Source of the DNA: Rhodospirillaceae bacterium
GTDB lineage: Bacteria > Pseudomonadota > Alphaproteobacteria > Thalassobaculales > Thalassobaculaceae
Direction of reading: 5' to 3'
DNA: 64,000 nt
NCBI GenBank assembly: GCA_018401495.1
Contig: JAGYJX010000008.1
Location: forward strand, 186,001-250,000
Positions within the stretch are counted from its first letter, which is position 1. Each line of letters begins with the position of its first letter. Under the pieces are notes generated by a model, which saw only the letters and a program-made list of their open reading frames with translations, ran no database searches and was not told the origin of the DNA. Below are positions 9,039-19,238 of the stretch, one piece after another. A program made the translations under genes and the position numbers.

Positions 9039-9824
9039 ATGAGTCTGAAGGGGAAGTCCGCGATCGTCACCGGATCGACCAGCGGGATCGGCGAGGGCAT
9101 CGCCGCCGCGCTCGCCGCCGCCGGCGCCGACGTCATGCTGAACGGCTTCAGCGACAAGGCCGCCATCGAGGCCCAGCGCGCCGGCCTGGAGCGCGACCAC
9201 GGGGTGCGCGCCGCCTACTCCGCCGCCGACATGTCGAAGCCCGACCAGATCAAGACAATGGTGGCCGACGCCGAGGCCGCGTTCGGCAAGGTCGACATCC
9301 TGGTCAACAACGCCGGCATCCAGACGGTGGCGGCGGTCGAGGACTTTCCCGACGACCGCTGGGAGCTGATCCAGGCCATCAACCTGTCCTCCAACTTCTA
9401 CGCCATCAAGGCGGCCATGCCGGGCATGAAGGCCCGCAACTGGGGCCGGATCGTCAACATCGCCTCGGCGCACGGGCTGGTCGCCTCGCCATTCAAGGCG
9501 GCCTACGTCGCCGCCAAGCACGGCGTGGTCGGGCTGACCAAGGTGGTGGCGCTGGAGACCGCGCAGATGAACATCACCTGCAACGCCATCTGCCCGGGCT
9601 TCGTGAAGACCCCGCTGGTCGAGGGCCAGATCGGCGACCAGGCGCGCGCCAACAACATGACCGAGGAGCAGGTGGTGCGCGACGTGATCCTGGCGAGCCA
9701 GCCCTCGAAGCGGTTCGTCGGCGTCGACGAACTGGGCGCGCTGACGGTGTTCCTGTGCGGCGAGCAGGCGTCGTCGATCACCGGGACGTCGCTGTCGGTC
9801 GATGGCGGCTGGACGGCGCGATGA
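9039..9824 (+). CDS. bdhA: 3-hydroxybutyrate dehydrogenase
   Basis: A 261-residue SDR that oxidises (R)-3-hydroxybutyrate to acetoacetate with NAD+. TGSTSGIGEG near residue 11 is the cofactor loop, NNAGIQ lies at about 90, and Tyr156-x3-Lys160 (AAYVAAKHG) is the catalytic pair. IQTVAAVEDFP and CPGFVKTPLVE are typical of D-3-hydroxybutyrate dehydrogenases. The start at 9039 has AAGGAG nine bases upstream. The patatin gene overlaps its stop (ATGA), so the two are translationally coupled. With the acetoacetyl-CoA synthetase at 14.0 kb it would let stored polyhydroxybutyrate monomers be used. Confidence 0.92.
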   Translation: MSLKGKSAIVTGSTSGIGEGIAAALAAAGADVMLNGFSDKAAIEAQRAGLERDHGVRAAYSAADMSKPDQIKTMVADAEAAFGKVDILVNNAGIQTVAAVEDFPDDRWELIQAINLSSNFYAIKAAMPGMKARNWGRIVNIASAHGLVASPFKAAYVAAKHGVVGLTKVVALETAQMNITCNAICPGFVKTPLVEGQIGDQARANNMTEEQVVRDVILASQPSKRFVGVDELGALTVFLCGEQASSITGTSLSVDGGWTAR

Positions 9825-10957
9825 CCGTCGACGAGCGTCCGGACGATCCGGCCCAGGCGCCGGCCGAGGTCCCCGAGGACGTCCGCGCCGCCGCCGCGGC
9901 GGCGGCCGAGCCTCGTCGGCGCGCCCGGGCGGCGGTACCGGCGGGGACCACCAAGCGGATCAACCTGGCCCTCCAGGGCGGCGGCTCGCACGGCGCCTTC
10001 ACCTGGGGCGTGCTCGACCGGCTGCTGGAGGACGACCGCATCGAGTTCGATTCCTTCAGCGGCACCAGCGCCGGGGCGATGAACGCGGTGGTGTTCGCCG
10101 CCGGCTGGGCCGAGAACGGCCGGGCCGGGGCGCGGACCCGGCTGGAGCGGTTCTGGAACCGGATCGCCGATGTCGGGGCGCACAGCCCGATCCAGCGCAC
10201 CGTCATCGACACGCTGATGGGCAACTGGCGGATCGACACCTCGCCCGGCTACATCGCCCTCGACCTGATGGGCCGGGTGCTGTCGCCCTACCAGACCAAC
10301 CCGCTGAACCTGAACCCGCTGCGCGACGTCCTGGCCGAGGTGGTCGACATCGACCTGGCCCGTTACGCGAGCGGCATCAAGCTGTTCCTGTGCGCGACCA
10401 ACGTGCACACCGGCAAGATCAGGGTGTTCGACAACAAGTCCCTGTCGCTCGACGCGGTGCTGGCGTCGGCCTGCCTGCCGTTCATGTTCCAGGCGGTCGA
10501 GATCGACGGCGAGCACTACTACGACGGCGGCTACATGGGGAACCCGGCGATCTTCCCGCTGGCCTACAACTCCGCCTGCCGCGACGTGGTGCTGGTCCAG
10601 ATCAACCCGCTGTACCGTCCCGAGGTGCCGAAGACGGCGCGCGAGATCCTCGACCGGGTCAACGAGATCACCTTCAACTCGTCGCTGATGCGCGAGATGC
10701 GGGCGGTGCACTTCGTCAACCGGCTGATCGCCGGCGGCAAGCTCGATCCCGAGGCCTACCGCATCACCCGGATCCACATGATCCAGGCCGACGCCGAGGT
10801 GACGGCGATGCACGCCTCCTCCAAGCTGAACCCCGAACGGCTGTTCCTGCACCACCTGCGCGACATCGGCCGCCGGGTGGCAGGCGAGTGGATCGAGGAG
10901 AACATCGCCTGCATCGGCGTCGAATCCTCGGTCAACGTGCGCGAGACGTTCCTGTGA
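9821..10957 (+). CDS. Patatin-like phospholipase family protein
   Basis: A 378-residue protein with an Ala/Arg-rich leader of about 45 residues. The patatin fold then shows LALQGGGSHGAFTWG (oxyanion hole, near 53), the GTSAG nucleophile elbow (Ser about 83) and YDGGYMGNP (catalytic Asp about 235). It should be a serine hydrolase acting on acyl esters. The ATG overlaps the bdhA stop, an arrangement that suggests a role linked to polyhydroxybutyrate granules or 3-hydroxybutyrate metabolism. That link is inference from context. No signal peptide or membrane segment is seen. Confidence 0.87.
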   Translation: MTVDERPDDPAQAPAEVPEDVRAAAAAAAEPRRRARAAVPAGTTKRINLALQGGGSHGAFTWGVLDRLLEDDRIEFDSFSGTSAGAMNAVVFAAGWAENGRAGARTRLERFWNRIADVGAHSPIQRTVIDTLMGNWRIDTSPGYIALDLMGRVLSPYQTNPLNLNPLRDVLAEVVDIDLARYASGIKLFLCATNVHTGKIRVFDNKSLSLDAVLASACLPFMFQAVEIDGEHYYDGGYMGNPAIFPLAYNSACRDVVLVQINPLYRPEVPKTAREILDRVNEITFNSSLMREMRAVHFVNRLIAGGKLDPEAYRITRIHMIQADAEVTAMHASSKLNPERLFLHHLRDIGRRVAGEWIEENIACIGVESSVNVRETFL

Positions 10958-11020
10958 CCGGCGGTTGAACGCGGCGCGGCGGCCACGATATCGCAGGGCT
11001 CAACCCCGAGGGAGACCCCG

Positions 11021-11335
11021 ATGCCGAAGGTCGAGAGGCTGACCGCCGAGGCCCGCGCCGCCGCGCTCGCCGAACTGGCAGGCTGGACGCAGGACGACGG
11101 CGACCGCGACGCCATCCACAAGCTGTTCCGGTTCAAGGACTTCAACGCCGCCTTCGGCTTCATGGCGCGGGTCGCGCTGAAGGCCGAGGCGATGGACCAC
11201 CACCCGGAGTGGACGAACGTCTACAACCGCGTCGAGGTCACCCTGACCACCCACGACGCCAACGGGCTGACCGAGCTCGACGTCGAGCTCGCCCGGTTCA
11301 TGGACGCGGCCGGCAAGGCGGCCGGCGCGGGCTAG
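11021..11335 (+). CDS. phhB: Pterin-4a-carbinolamine dehydratase
   Basis: A 104-residue protein of normal family length. The core [19 protein letters not shown] contains the family motif with two catalytic His residues, and [15 protein letters not shown] precedes it. The enzyme dehydrates 4a-hydroxytetrahydrobiopterin in the recycling of the phenylalanine hydroxylase cofactor, though in many bacteria it occurs without that hydroxylase. No phenylalanine hydroxylase is in the window. GAGGGAGACCCCG precedes the ATG. Confidence 0.9.
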   Translation: MPKVERLTAEARAAALAELAGWTQDDGDRDAIHKLFRFKDFNAAFGFMARVALKAEAMDHHPEWTNVYNRVEVTLTTHDANGLTELDVELARFMDAAGKAAGAG

Positions 11336-11360
11336 CAGCGCGAGGCAGTGCCTGAACCCT

Positions 11361-11474
11361 GCCCTTCGTGGCCGCGCGATGCGCGGCGCCTCAGGGCGAT
11401 AGGGGAAGGAGGGAGGCGCTATTTCCCTTTCTCTATCACCCTGAGGTGCCCCGCGGAGCGGGGCCACGAAGGGC
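11361..11474. repeat. Large intergenic inverted repeat (hairpin element)
   Basis: The outer arms GCCCTTCGTGGCC (11361-11373) and GGCCACGAAGGGC (11462-11474) are perfect complements. Inside them GCCTCAGGG-GAT pairs with ATC-CCCTGAGG, and each half also has its own small hairpin (GCGCGATGCGC; CCCCGCGGAGCGGGG). This is the form of a paired dispersed repeat between two convergent genes. It may also terminate transcription from both sides. Confidence 0.75.
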
Positions 11475-11475
11475 G

Positions 11476-12238
11476 TTACCGCGGCCCCATGCGGATGGCG
11501 CCGTCGAGGCGGATGGTCTCGCCGTTCAGCATCGGGTTGTCGACGATCGCCAGCACCAGGCGGGCGTATTCGTCGGGCGTGCCGAAGCGCGACGGGAACG
11601 GCACCTGCGCCGCCAGGCTGTCCTGCACGTCCTGCGGCATGCCGAGCAGCATCGGCGTGCCGAACAGGCCGGGCGCGATGGTGCAGACCCGGATGCCGGT
11701 GCGCGCGAATTCGCGCGCCGCGACGATGGTCAGCGAGTGCACCGCGCCCTTCGAGGCGGCGTAGGCGGCCTGGCCGATCTGGCCCTCGAACGCGGCGACG
11801 CTGGCGGTCGACACGATCACCCCGCGCTGACCCTCGCCGTCGGGCTCGAGCCCGGCCATGTCGGCAGCCGCCAGGCGCAGCAGGTTGAAGGTGCCGATCA
11901 GGTTGATGTCGATCACCCGGCGGAAGTTCTCCAGCGGCATCGGCCCGGCTCTTGCCGACGATGCGCTCGGCCGGCGCGACCCCGGCGCAGTTCACCAGGA
12001 TCCGCGCCTTGCCGTGGGCGTCGCGGGCGCGCGCGACCGCGGCCTCGGCGGAGTCGGACGAGGCGACGTCGCAGATGAGCGCGAGGCCGCCGATCTCGTC
12101 GGCGACGGCGCGGGCGGCGTCCTCGTTGACGTCGAGCACCGCCACCTTGGCGCCGCGCGCCGCCAGCGCCCGGGCCGTGCCGGCCCCCAACCCGCCGCCG
12201 CCGCCCGTAACCAGTGCCGCCTGTCCCTGGAGATCCAT
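11476..12238 (-). CDS. SDR oxidoreductase, HSD17B10-like (frameshift near 11948)
   Basis: The N-terminal half ([20 protein letters not shown] from 12238) carries the cofactor loop and [15 protein letters not shown]. The C-terminal half starts [19 protein letters not shown], has the YAASKGA catalytic motif and ends [14 protein letters not shown]. The halves are in different frames and join if one extra C near 11950 is removed, giving a single protein of about 254 residues. Its sequence resembles type-2 3-hydroxyacyl-CoA dehydrogenases (HSD17B10-like), which oxidise short 3-hydroxyacyl-CoAs. Both halves are well conserved, so an assembly error is more likely than decay. Confidence 0.8.
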
Positions 12239-12373
12239 GACCGCTTCCTTCCGCTCGATGCCGCTGCGCGATCCCGTCGCATGGCCGTTCGCCGGCCGCC
12301 CGTGGCGTGATACCAGATCGCGAACGGCTCGGCGAGGCGAGGGGGCCGAGCGCAACGGGGCCGGGAGGGGGCG

Positions 12374-12823
12374 GTGATGCGGGCGCAGGGGATTCCGACG
12401 GCGGCGGCGGTCCTGGGAGGGGCCGGGGCGATACCATTCGTGGTCGGGGCGGCCGGGGTCTGGTTGCTGGAACCGGCCTGGGCGGCGCACGCGCTCGACG
12501 CCCAGGTGTTCTACGGCGTCACCATCCTGGCGTTCCTGGGCGCGGTGCACTGGGGGGTGGCGCTGTCCGAGGGCCCCGACACCGACCGGCTCTGGCCCCG
12601 CCTCGCCTGGAGCGTCACCCCGGCGCTGATCGCCTGGGCGGCCGCCATGATGACCGCGCTGCCGGCGCTGGTCACGCTGATGGCGGGGCTCGGCGCCGCC
12701 TACGTGGTCGACCTGCGGGCCCGCGGTCGCGGCGATTTGCCGCCCTGGTACCTGGATCTGCGCCGCCGGCTCACCGCCGTGGCGCTGCTGGCGCTCGGGG
12801 CGTCGCTGCTGCGGGTGGTGTGA
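12374..12823 (+). CDS. DUF3429 membrane protein
   Basis: A protein of about 149 residues with four or five membrane helices. FLGAVHWGVAL near residue 55 and the ending LPPWYLDLRRRLT... are characteristic of DUF3429 proteins, whose function is unknown. The start is either GTG at 12374 or the adjacent ATG at 12377, both after GGGAGGGGGC. It stands alone between a divergent SDR and a convergent DMT transporter. Confidence 0.8.
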   Translation: MMRAQGIPTAAAVLGGAGAIPFVVGAAGVWLLEPAWAAHALDAQVFYGVTILAFLGAVHWGVALSEGPDTDRLWPRLAWSVTPALIAWAAAMMTALPALVTLMAGLGAAYVVDLRARGRGDLPPWYLDLRRRLTAVALLALGASLLRVV

Positions 12824-12838
12824 GGCTCACTCGGCGGC

Positions 12839-13870
12839 TCACTCGGGCGGCTTGCGCCCGACGTCGTGATCGACATCCGCCGGCCGGACCGGCTGCTGGG
12901 CGTTCTCGCCGAGGCTCGGTCGCCGGCCGAGCGACGCCTCGCGCCGGGCGATGTAGAGGGTGGAGGCGACGATCAGCCCGGCCCCCATCAGGGTGTACGG
13001 CGTCGGAACGTCGCCGAACAGCAGGTAGCCGAACAGCCCGGCGAACAGCAGGCGGAAGTAGTCGAACGGTGCCACCGCCGTCGCCTCGCCGGCCCGGAAC
13101 CCGCGGATGCCGCAGCTCTGCGCCGCCGAGCCGACGGCGCCGATCAGCAGCATCAGCGCCAGGTCCGACGGCGTCGGAGTCTGCCAGACCAGCGCCGCCG
13201 GGACCGCCGAGACGACCGTCGAGACGATCCCGAAGCTGAACAGGATGCTGAGCGGCGCCTCGGTGGCGCTCAGCTTCTTGATCACCACCGAGACGGTGGC
13301 GACGCACAGCGTGCCGAACAGCGCCGCCGCCATCGGCAGGTCGAGGCCGTGGCCGCCCGGGCCGACCATGATCAGCACGCCGAGGAAGCCGACGGCGGTC
13401 GCGGACCAGCGCCGCCAGCGCACCTTCTCGCCGAGGAACAGTACCGCCAGCACGATCATGAACAGCGAGTTGGCGAAGCTGATGGCGGTCGCGTCGGCCA
13501 GCGGCAGGTGGGTCAGCGCGTAGAACCCGCAGAACATCGCCGTGGTGCCGAGCAGTCCGCGCCAGAGGTGCATGAACGGCCGCTCGGTGCGGAACACCGC
13601 CGGGCCGGCCCGCACCATGAACGGCAGGATCACCAGCAGGCCGAAGGCGCAGCGGAAGAAGCCGATCTCCAGGCTGTGCAGCCGGGCGCCGACAATCTTG
13701 ACCATCGCCGCCATGATCGAGAACAGCACCGACGCCAGCACGATCCAGATCGCCCCGCGCACGTTGCCGGGCAACACCAGCCAGCGCGCCCGGGCGGTGG
13801 CGCGGGCGCTCCCTACGGCGGCGGCGAGGCGGGCGGCTCGGCCCGCTCGGGGCCCCGGGGTGTCTGGCAT
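12839..13870 (-). CDS. DMT-superfamily (EamA/RhaT-like) transporter
   Basis: A 343-residue inner-membrane protein with a charged N-terminal leader of about 35 residues and ten membrane helices forming two EamA repeats. Recognisable parts are AIWIVLASVLFSIMAAMVKI, LPLADATAISFANSLFM with FLGEKVRWRRW, and LFGDVPTPYTLMGAGLIV in the second half. Exporters of this kind move small metabolites; the substrate is unknown. The hydrophilic C-terminal tail (about 35 residues) is unusual but short. The gene is divergent from acetoacetyl-CoA synthetase. Confidence 0.85.
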   Translation of the reverse strand: MPDTPGPRAGRAARLAAAVGSARATARARWLVLPGNVRGAIWIVLASVLFSIMAAMVKIVGARLHSLEIGFFRCAFGLLVILPFMVRAGPAVFRTERPFMHLWRGLLGTTAMFCGFYALTHLPLADATAISFANSLFMIVLAVLFLGEKVRWRRWSATAVGFLGVLIMVGPGGHGLDLPMAAALFGTLCVATVSVVIKKLSATEAPLSILFSFGIVSTVVSAVPAALVWQTPTPSDLALMLLIGAVGSAAQSCGIRGFRAGEATAVAPFDYFRLLFAGLFGYLLFGDVPTPYTLMGAGLIVASTLYIARREASLGRRPSLGENAQQPVRPADVDHDVGRKPPE

Positions 13871-14003
13871 GGCGGGAGATCATAGCGCCATGATGCAGTG
13901 CAGCAAGCGCGCCGGATGCATGGCGGCGTTGCGTCCTCGGGCGGCCCGGCGTTAAGAACCGGGATCGCCACGGGATCGCGCGGTGGCAAACCGGGAGGAC
14001 AGC

Positions 14004-15962
<1,959 letters not shown>

Positions 15963-15987
15963 CGAGCGCACCGGCGGGAGGACGGGC

Positions 15988-16923
15988 ATGACCACCGGGG
16001 ATACCGGATCGCACCGTGCCCGCTACGACCGCATCGTCTCGGCGATCGAGCGGGCCTGCGCCGACGTCGACGATCGGCTCGCCCGCTTCCACCGCTCGGC
16101 GATCGCCAAGGTCCGGCCGGATCCCGACCTCCTGCAGCTCGGCGCGCACGGCCGCAGCCCGTTCGGCGTCTGGTACGCCGACCGCAAGGGCACCCCGCCG
16201 GTCGACCAGCCGGCCTTCGAGACGCTTGTGGCGCTGCACGAGGCGCTGCTGAACCACATCGCGCTGATCGCCGGACGCGCCTGGAAGGATACCCGCGTTC
16301 CGGTCGAGGAATACGACGCGCTGCTCGAGAAGGTCCGGGCGTTCGACGACCAGGCCGGCCGCCTGGTGCGGGCGTTCCAGGCCGCGATCAGCGACATTGA
16401 CCCGCTGACCGGGGCGCAGACCCGCCAGGTCATGCTGCGCGACCTCAAGCGTGAGGTGCAGCGGGCCCGGCGCTCCGGGTCGCCCGGCTGCCTGGCGCTC
16501 GCCGACATCGACCGCTTCAAGTCGATCAACGACGGGCACGGCCACGCCGCCGGCGACGCGGTCCTGTCGGCGGTTTCCGGCCTGCTGATCGAGAATCTGC
16601 GGCCCTACGACTCGGTCTACCGCTACGGTGGCGAGGAGTTCCTGATCTGCCTGCCGGAAACCGGCCCGGAGGAGGCGCGCCGCGTGCTCGAGCGGGTGCG
16701 CGAGCGCATCGCCGGCCAGACCGTGGCCCTCGACACCGGCAGCAGCCTGTCGGTGACGGTGTCGTTCGGGTTGACCCTGATGACGCCGCGCCGGCCGCTC
16801 GAGGAGCTGATCGACCGGGCCGACAAGGCGCTCTACACCGCCAAGCAGTCGGGCCGGAACCGGGTCGAGGTGTGGCGACCCGAAGAAGTGCGCGCGGCCG
16901 AAGTCGTCAGGGACGCGCCCTGA
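15988..16923 (+). CDS. Diguanylate cyclase, DgcZ-like with CZB-like N-terminal domain
   Basis: A 311-residue soluble protein. Residues 1-140 are helical and align by eye with the zinc-binding CZB domain of E. coli DgcZ (FHRSAIAK, SPFGVWYAD, LVALHEALLNH). Residues 150-300 form a GGDEF domain with LALADIDRFKSINDGHGH and an active YRYGGEEF site. RPYD lies five residues before GGEEF, the correct spacing for a product-inhibition (RxxD) site. It should make c-di-GMP from two GTP. In the CZB-like part the zinc Cys is a Ser and at least one His is lost, so zinc control is doubtful. The gene is 25 bases downstream of acetoacetyl-CoA synthetase. Confidence 0.87.
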   Translation: MTTGDTGSHRARYDRIVSAIERACADVDDRLARFHRSAIAKVRPDPDLLQLGAHGRSPFGVWYADRKGTPPVDQPAFETLVALHEALLNHIALIAGRAWKDTRVPVEEYDALLEKVRAFDDQAGRLVRAFQAAISDIDPLTGAQTRQVMLRDLKREVQRARRSGSPGCLALADIDRFKSINDGHGHAAGDAVLSAVSGLLIENLRPYDSVYRYGGEEFLICLPETGPEEARRVLERVRERIAGQTVALDTGSSLSVTVSFGLTLMTPRRPLEELIDRADKALYTAKQSGRNRVEVWRPEEVRAAEVVRDAP

Positions 16924-16983
16924 CGGTTCGCCGTCGTGCTGGTGGCTGCGCGACGCACCGACTTCCTCGGAACGGAACGAAGA

Positions 16984-17016
16984 TCCGATTGTCGTGACAA
17001 ATCGGAGTCCTTTTTG
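16984..17016 (+). terminator. Likely rho-independent terminator
   Basis: TCCGATT ... AATCGGA with a partly paired interior (GTCGTGACA) is followed by GTCCTTTTTG. It lies 60 bases after the diguanylate cyclase stop. Confidence 0.6.
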
Positions 17017-17162
17017 TTCGTTCTGTGTTCTTTTTTTGTAAGTCTCTGAATTTATTTACATTTATGCCGCTGAATTGACTCCGGAGAAGCCCTCACGGCT
17101 TTCCCGAGGGACCTTGCGATGTAGAGTTTCCCGTGGAGGGCAGAAGATGTCGGAGTTTCCGG

Positions 17163-18269
17163 ATGAAGCGATGGGCGCTTGGCCTGATGACAGTGGTCGG
17201 AACGCTGACCGGCGTCGGAGCGGCGACGGCGCAGGAGTTTTACAGCGGGGTTAGCGGGGTCGCCCGAGCGGCATCCGGCGCGTGGTGCGGGCCTGAGGCC
17301 AAAGTGGAGTTCATCTGGTCCAGCGAGGGCAGCGTTCGGCTGAACAGCGGGGGTATGGCGGGTTTCATCGTCGATACCGTCGTCGAGCCCGCGCTGGCGC
17401 GTTGCCCCTCTGCGCGAACCGTCACGATCACCAACATCCGCCGTAGCAACGGCACCCGGTTCTCGGTTTTCCAGGCTGACCGATCGTCGGGCCGGATTTC
17501 GATGAGCGAACAGTTGATCGACGGCACCACAGCGTCACCTCGAACGGTGCGCCAGGGCGCAACCACGCGCTGGGTAGCGGGCACCGACCAAGGCAAGCCT
17601 GCGGCAATCGGCGGCGATCCCGATGGCGGCTGGGTGGTCTCGCTATCCTGCGACCTGCAGCGACACGTCCTCATCCTGATCCGGGACCTCAGCGCCGGGG
17701 CGCCGCAACGGCCCGAGGGCTATGGCGGTTCGCTGTCGATCGCCGTTGATGGCCGCGACGTCGCCAGGGTCGAGGGCGGTTGGATCGGCAGGAATGCGTA
17801 TGTCGGCTTCGACCTTTCGCGTGGAGTGGTGCACCGGATCGCCGGCGGCGAAACCCTGCGGGTCATCCTGCCAGACCCCTTCGCGCCCAACAGGACCGCG
17901 TACCTCGTGTTTGGCCTGCAGGGCAGCGGTGCGGCAATCACCACGGCACTGGGTGATTGCCTCAGGCAGGACCCCGTTGCATCCGCGCCGAACAGCGGTT
18001 CGGGATCGAGTGCCGGACGACCTTCTTCAGGTGCCGGGCAGAATAAGTCGTGCCGTTTGCCTTGGGAGGTTCAGTATTGTCAAAGTGTTCCTGACCTTCT
18101 GTCTGACACGTCGGGAAACACCCCGATTACAAGTTGCGCGGGCCGCCACATCACCGGTTTCGATTTGACGAGACAGCGACGTAAGGGCGTCGATGGCTTC
18201 TGGTGCGACTACCGAAGCGGCGCGACGTTCAGGACCAAGGAAGACGCCATGCGCACCTATTGCAAATAG
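17163..18269 (+). CDS. Uncharacterised secreted protein, Cys-containing C-terminus
   Basis: Not recognised. A 368-residue protein starting MKRWALGLMTVVGTLTGVGA then ATAQ, a good signal peptide, so it is probably periplasmic or exported. The mature part is Ser/Gly-rich with beta-like segments (VRLNSGGMAGFIVDTVV; SLSIAVDGRDVARVEGG), a low-complexity SGSGSSAGRPSSGAG linker near residue 300, and a compact C-terminal segment with six Cys (SCRLPWEVQYC ... CAGRHITGFD ... WCDYRSGAT ... TYCK) that may form disulfides. The 170 bases upstream are strikingly AT-rich for this genome (TTTTTTTGTAAG, TTTATTTACATTTATG), which fits foreign origin. A GTG start at 17133 is also possible. Confidence 0.6.
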   Translation: MKRWALGLMTVVGTLTGVGAATAQEFYSGVSGVARAASGAWCGPEAKVEFIWSSEGSVRLNSGGMAGFIVDTVVEPALARCPSARTVTITNIRRSNGTRFSVFQADRSSGRISMSEQLIDGTTASPRTVRQGATTRWVAGTDQGKPAAIGGDPDGGWVVSLSCDLQRHVLILIRDLSAGAPQRPEGYGGSLSIAVDGRDVARVEGGWIGRNAYVGFDLSRGVVHRIAGGETLRVILPDPFAPNRTAYLVFGLQGSGAAITTALGDCLRQDPVASAPNSGSGSSAGRPSSGAGQNKSCRLPWEVQYCQSVPDLLSDTSGNTPITSCAGRHITGFDLTRQRRKGVDGFWCDYRSGATFRTKEDAMRTYCK

Positions 18270-18317
18270 TGGGTAGCTGCACGCACGGCGCCGCCGCGAC
18301 GCTGTGGCGGGCTGCGG

Positions 18318-19217
18318 TCAACCGGCGGTCACCTCGCGACCGCCCGTGCCGTCCGCCTCGACGAACCAGTCGCCGATCTCGCTCGAGGTCATGAACACCA
18401 CGTCGTCGCGCGCCTGCAGCAGGTCCAGGCAGCGCTCGAACTGGTGCGCGACGTGGGGCACGCCGATCAGGTGCGGGTGCAGCGCCAGGGTCAGGACGCG
18501 CGGCTGGGTCTTCGCCTCGCGCTCGAACACCGCCAGGGTCGCCTGCAGGCGGCGGAACATCTCGTCGGTGGTGCCGTGCTGGACCGCGTAGATCGGCACG
18601 TCGTTCAGCTCGAAGGTGTACGGCATGGCCAGCATCGGGCCGTGCTCGGTCCGCATCCAGCACGGCAGGTCGTCGACCAGCCAGTCGTGCAGGTACTCGA
18701 TGCCGTGCTTCTTCAACAGGTCCGGGGTGTCCAGGGTCTCGCCGATGCCGGCGCCAAGCCAGGCCCTGACCTTCTGGCCCGACAGTTCGCGCAGGCGCGT
18801 CAGCGAGCGGACGATCTCGGCCTCCTGGTCCTCGGACTGCTTCAGCGACTGCTGGAACCAGCCGTGGCCGACGAACTCCCACTCCGCCTTCAGCACCGCG
18901 TCGGCGATCGACGGGTAGACGTCGGCGACCTGCGCGTTCATCAGCGCCGACGCCTTCAGGCCGCGGGCCGCGAGCGCCTGCATGAAGCGCGGCAGGCCGC
19001 AGCGCAGCCCGTACTCGACCCAGGCGAAGTTCGCCACGTCCGGCGGGTCGCTGGGCTTGCCGTGCGGCGGCGGCAGGATGCCGCGCGGCATCGGCCGGTC
19101 GAACGGCCAGTACTCGATGTTCATGGCCAGGTTGACCATGATCGGCTTGCCGCGGAACGGCGCGAGCGCCGGCCGGTCGCTGGACAGGGTGAACGGGACG
19201 CGGGGATTGGACCACAT
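18318..19217 (-). CDS. Polysaccharide-deacetylase-fold hydrolase, PuuE allantoinase-like
   Basis: A 299-residue NodB-fold protein. MNIEYWPFD near residue 32, EFVGHGWFQQS near residue 115 and LTLALHPHLIG near 245 match the variant deacetylase family that includes metal-independent allantoinase PuuE. The canonical Asp-Asp and HxxxH zinc motifs of peptidoglycan deacetylases are absent. Likely reaction: hydrolysis of a cyclic or linear amide. It follows the TRAP large permease by 21 bases, so it is the last gene of that transport operon. Its substrate may therefore be what the TRAP system imports. That is inference. Confidence 0.8.
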   Translation of the reverse strand: MWSNPRVPFTLSSDRPALAPFRGKPIMVNLAMNIEYWPFDRPMPRGILPPPHGKPSDPPDVANFAWVEYGLRCGLPRFMQALAARGLKASALMNAQVADVYPSIADAVLKAEWEFVGHGWFQQSLKQSEDQEAEIVRSLTRLRELSGQKVRAWLGAGIGETLDTPDLLKKHGIEYLHDWLVDDLPCWMRTEHGPMLAMPYTFELNDVPIYAVQHGTTDEMFRRLQATLAVFEREAKTQPRVLTLALHPHLIGVPHVAHQFERCLDLLQARDDVVFMTSSEIGDWFVEADGTGGREVTAG

Positions 19218-19238
19218 GGGCGTGTACCTCGACAGGGG

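Noticed and set aside
8963..9820. N-terminal extension of the patatin frame back to 8963
   Set aside because: The added part is an out-of-frame reading of bdhA. The ATG overlapping the bdhA stop is the natural start.
11000..12550. Frameshifted SDR considered as a true pseudogene
   Set aside because: Both halves keep catalytic motifs and one base restores the family sequence. The window has many such cases in essential genes, so error is more likely.
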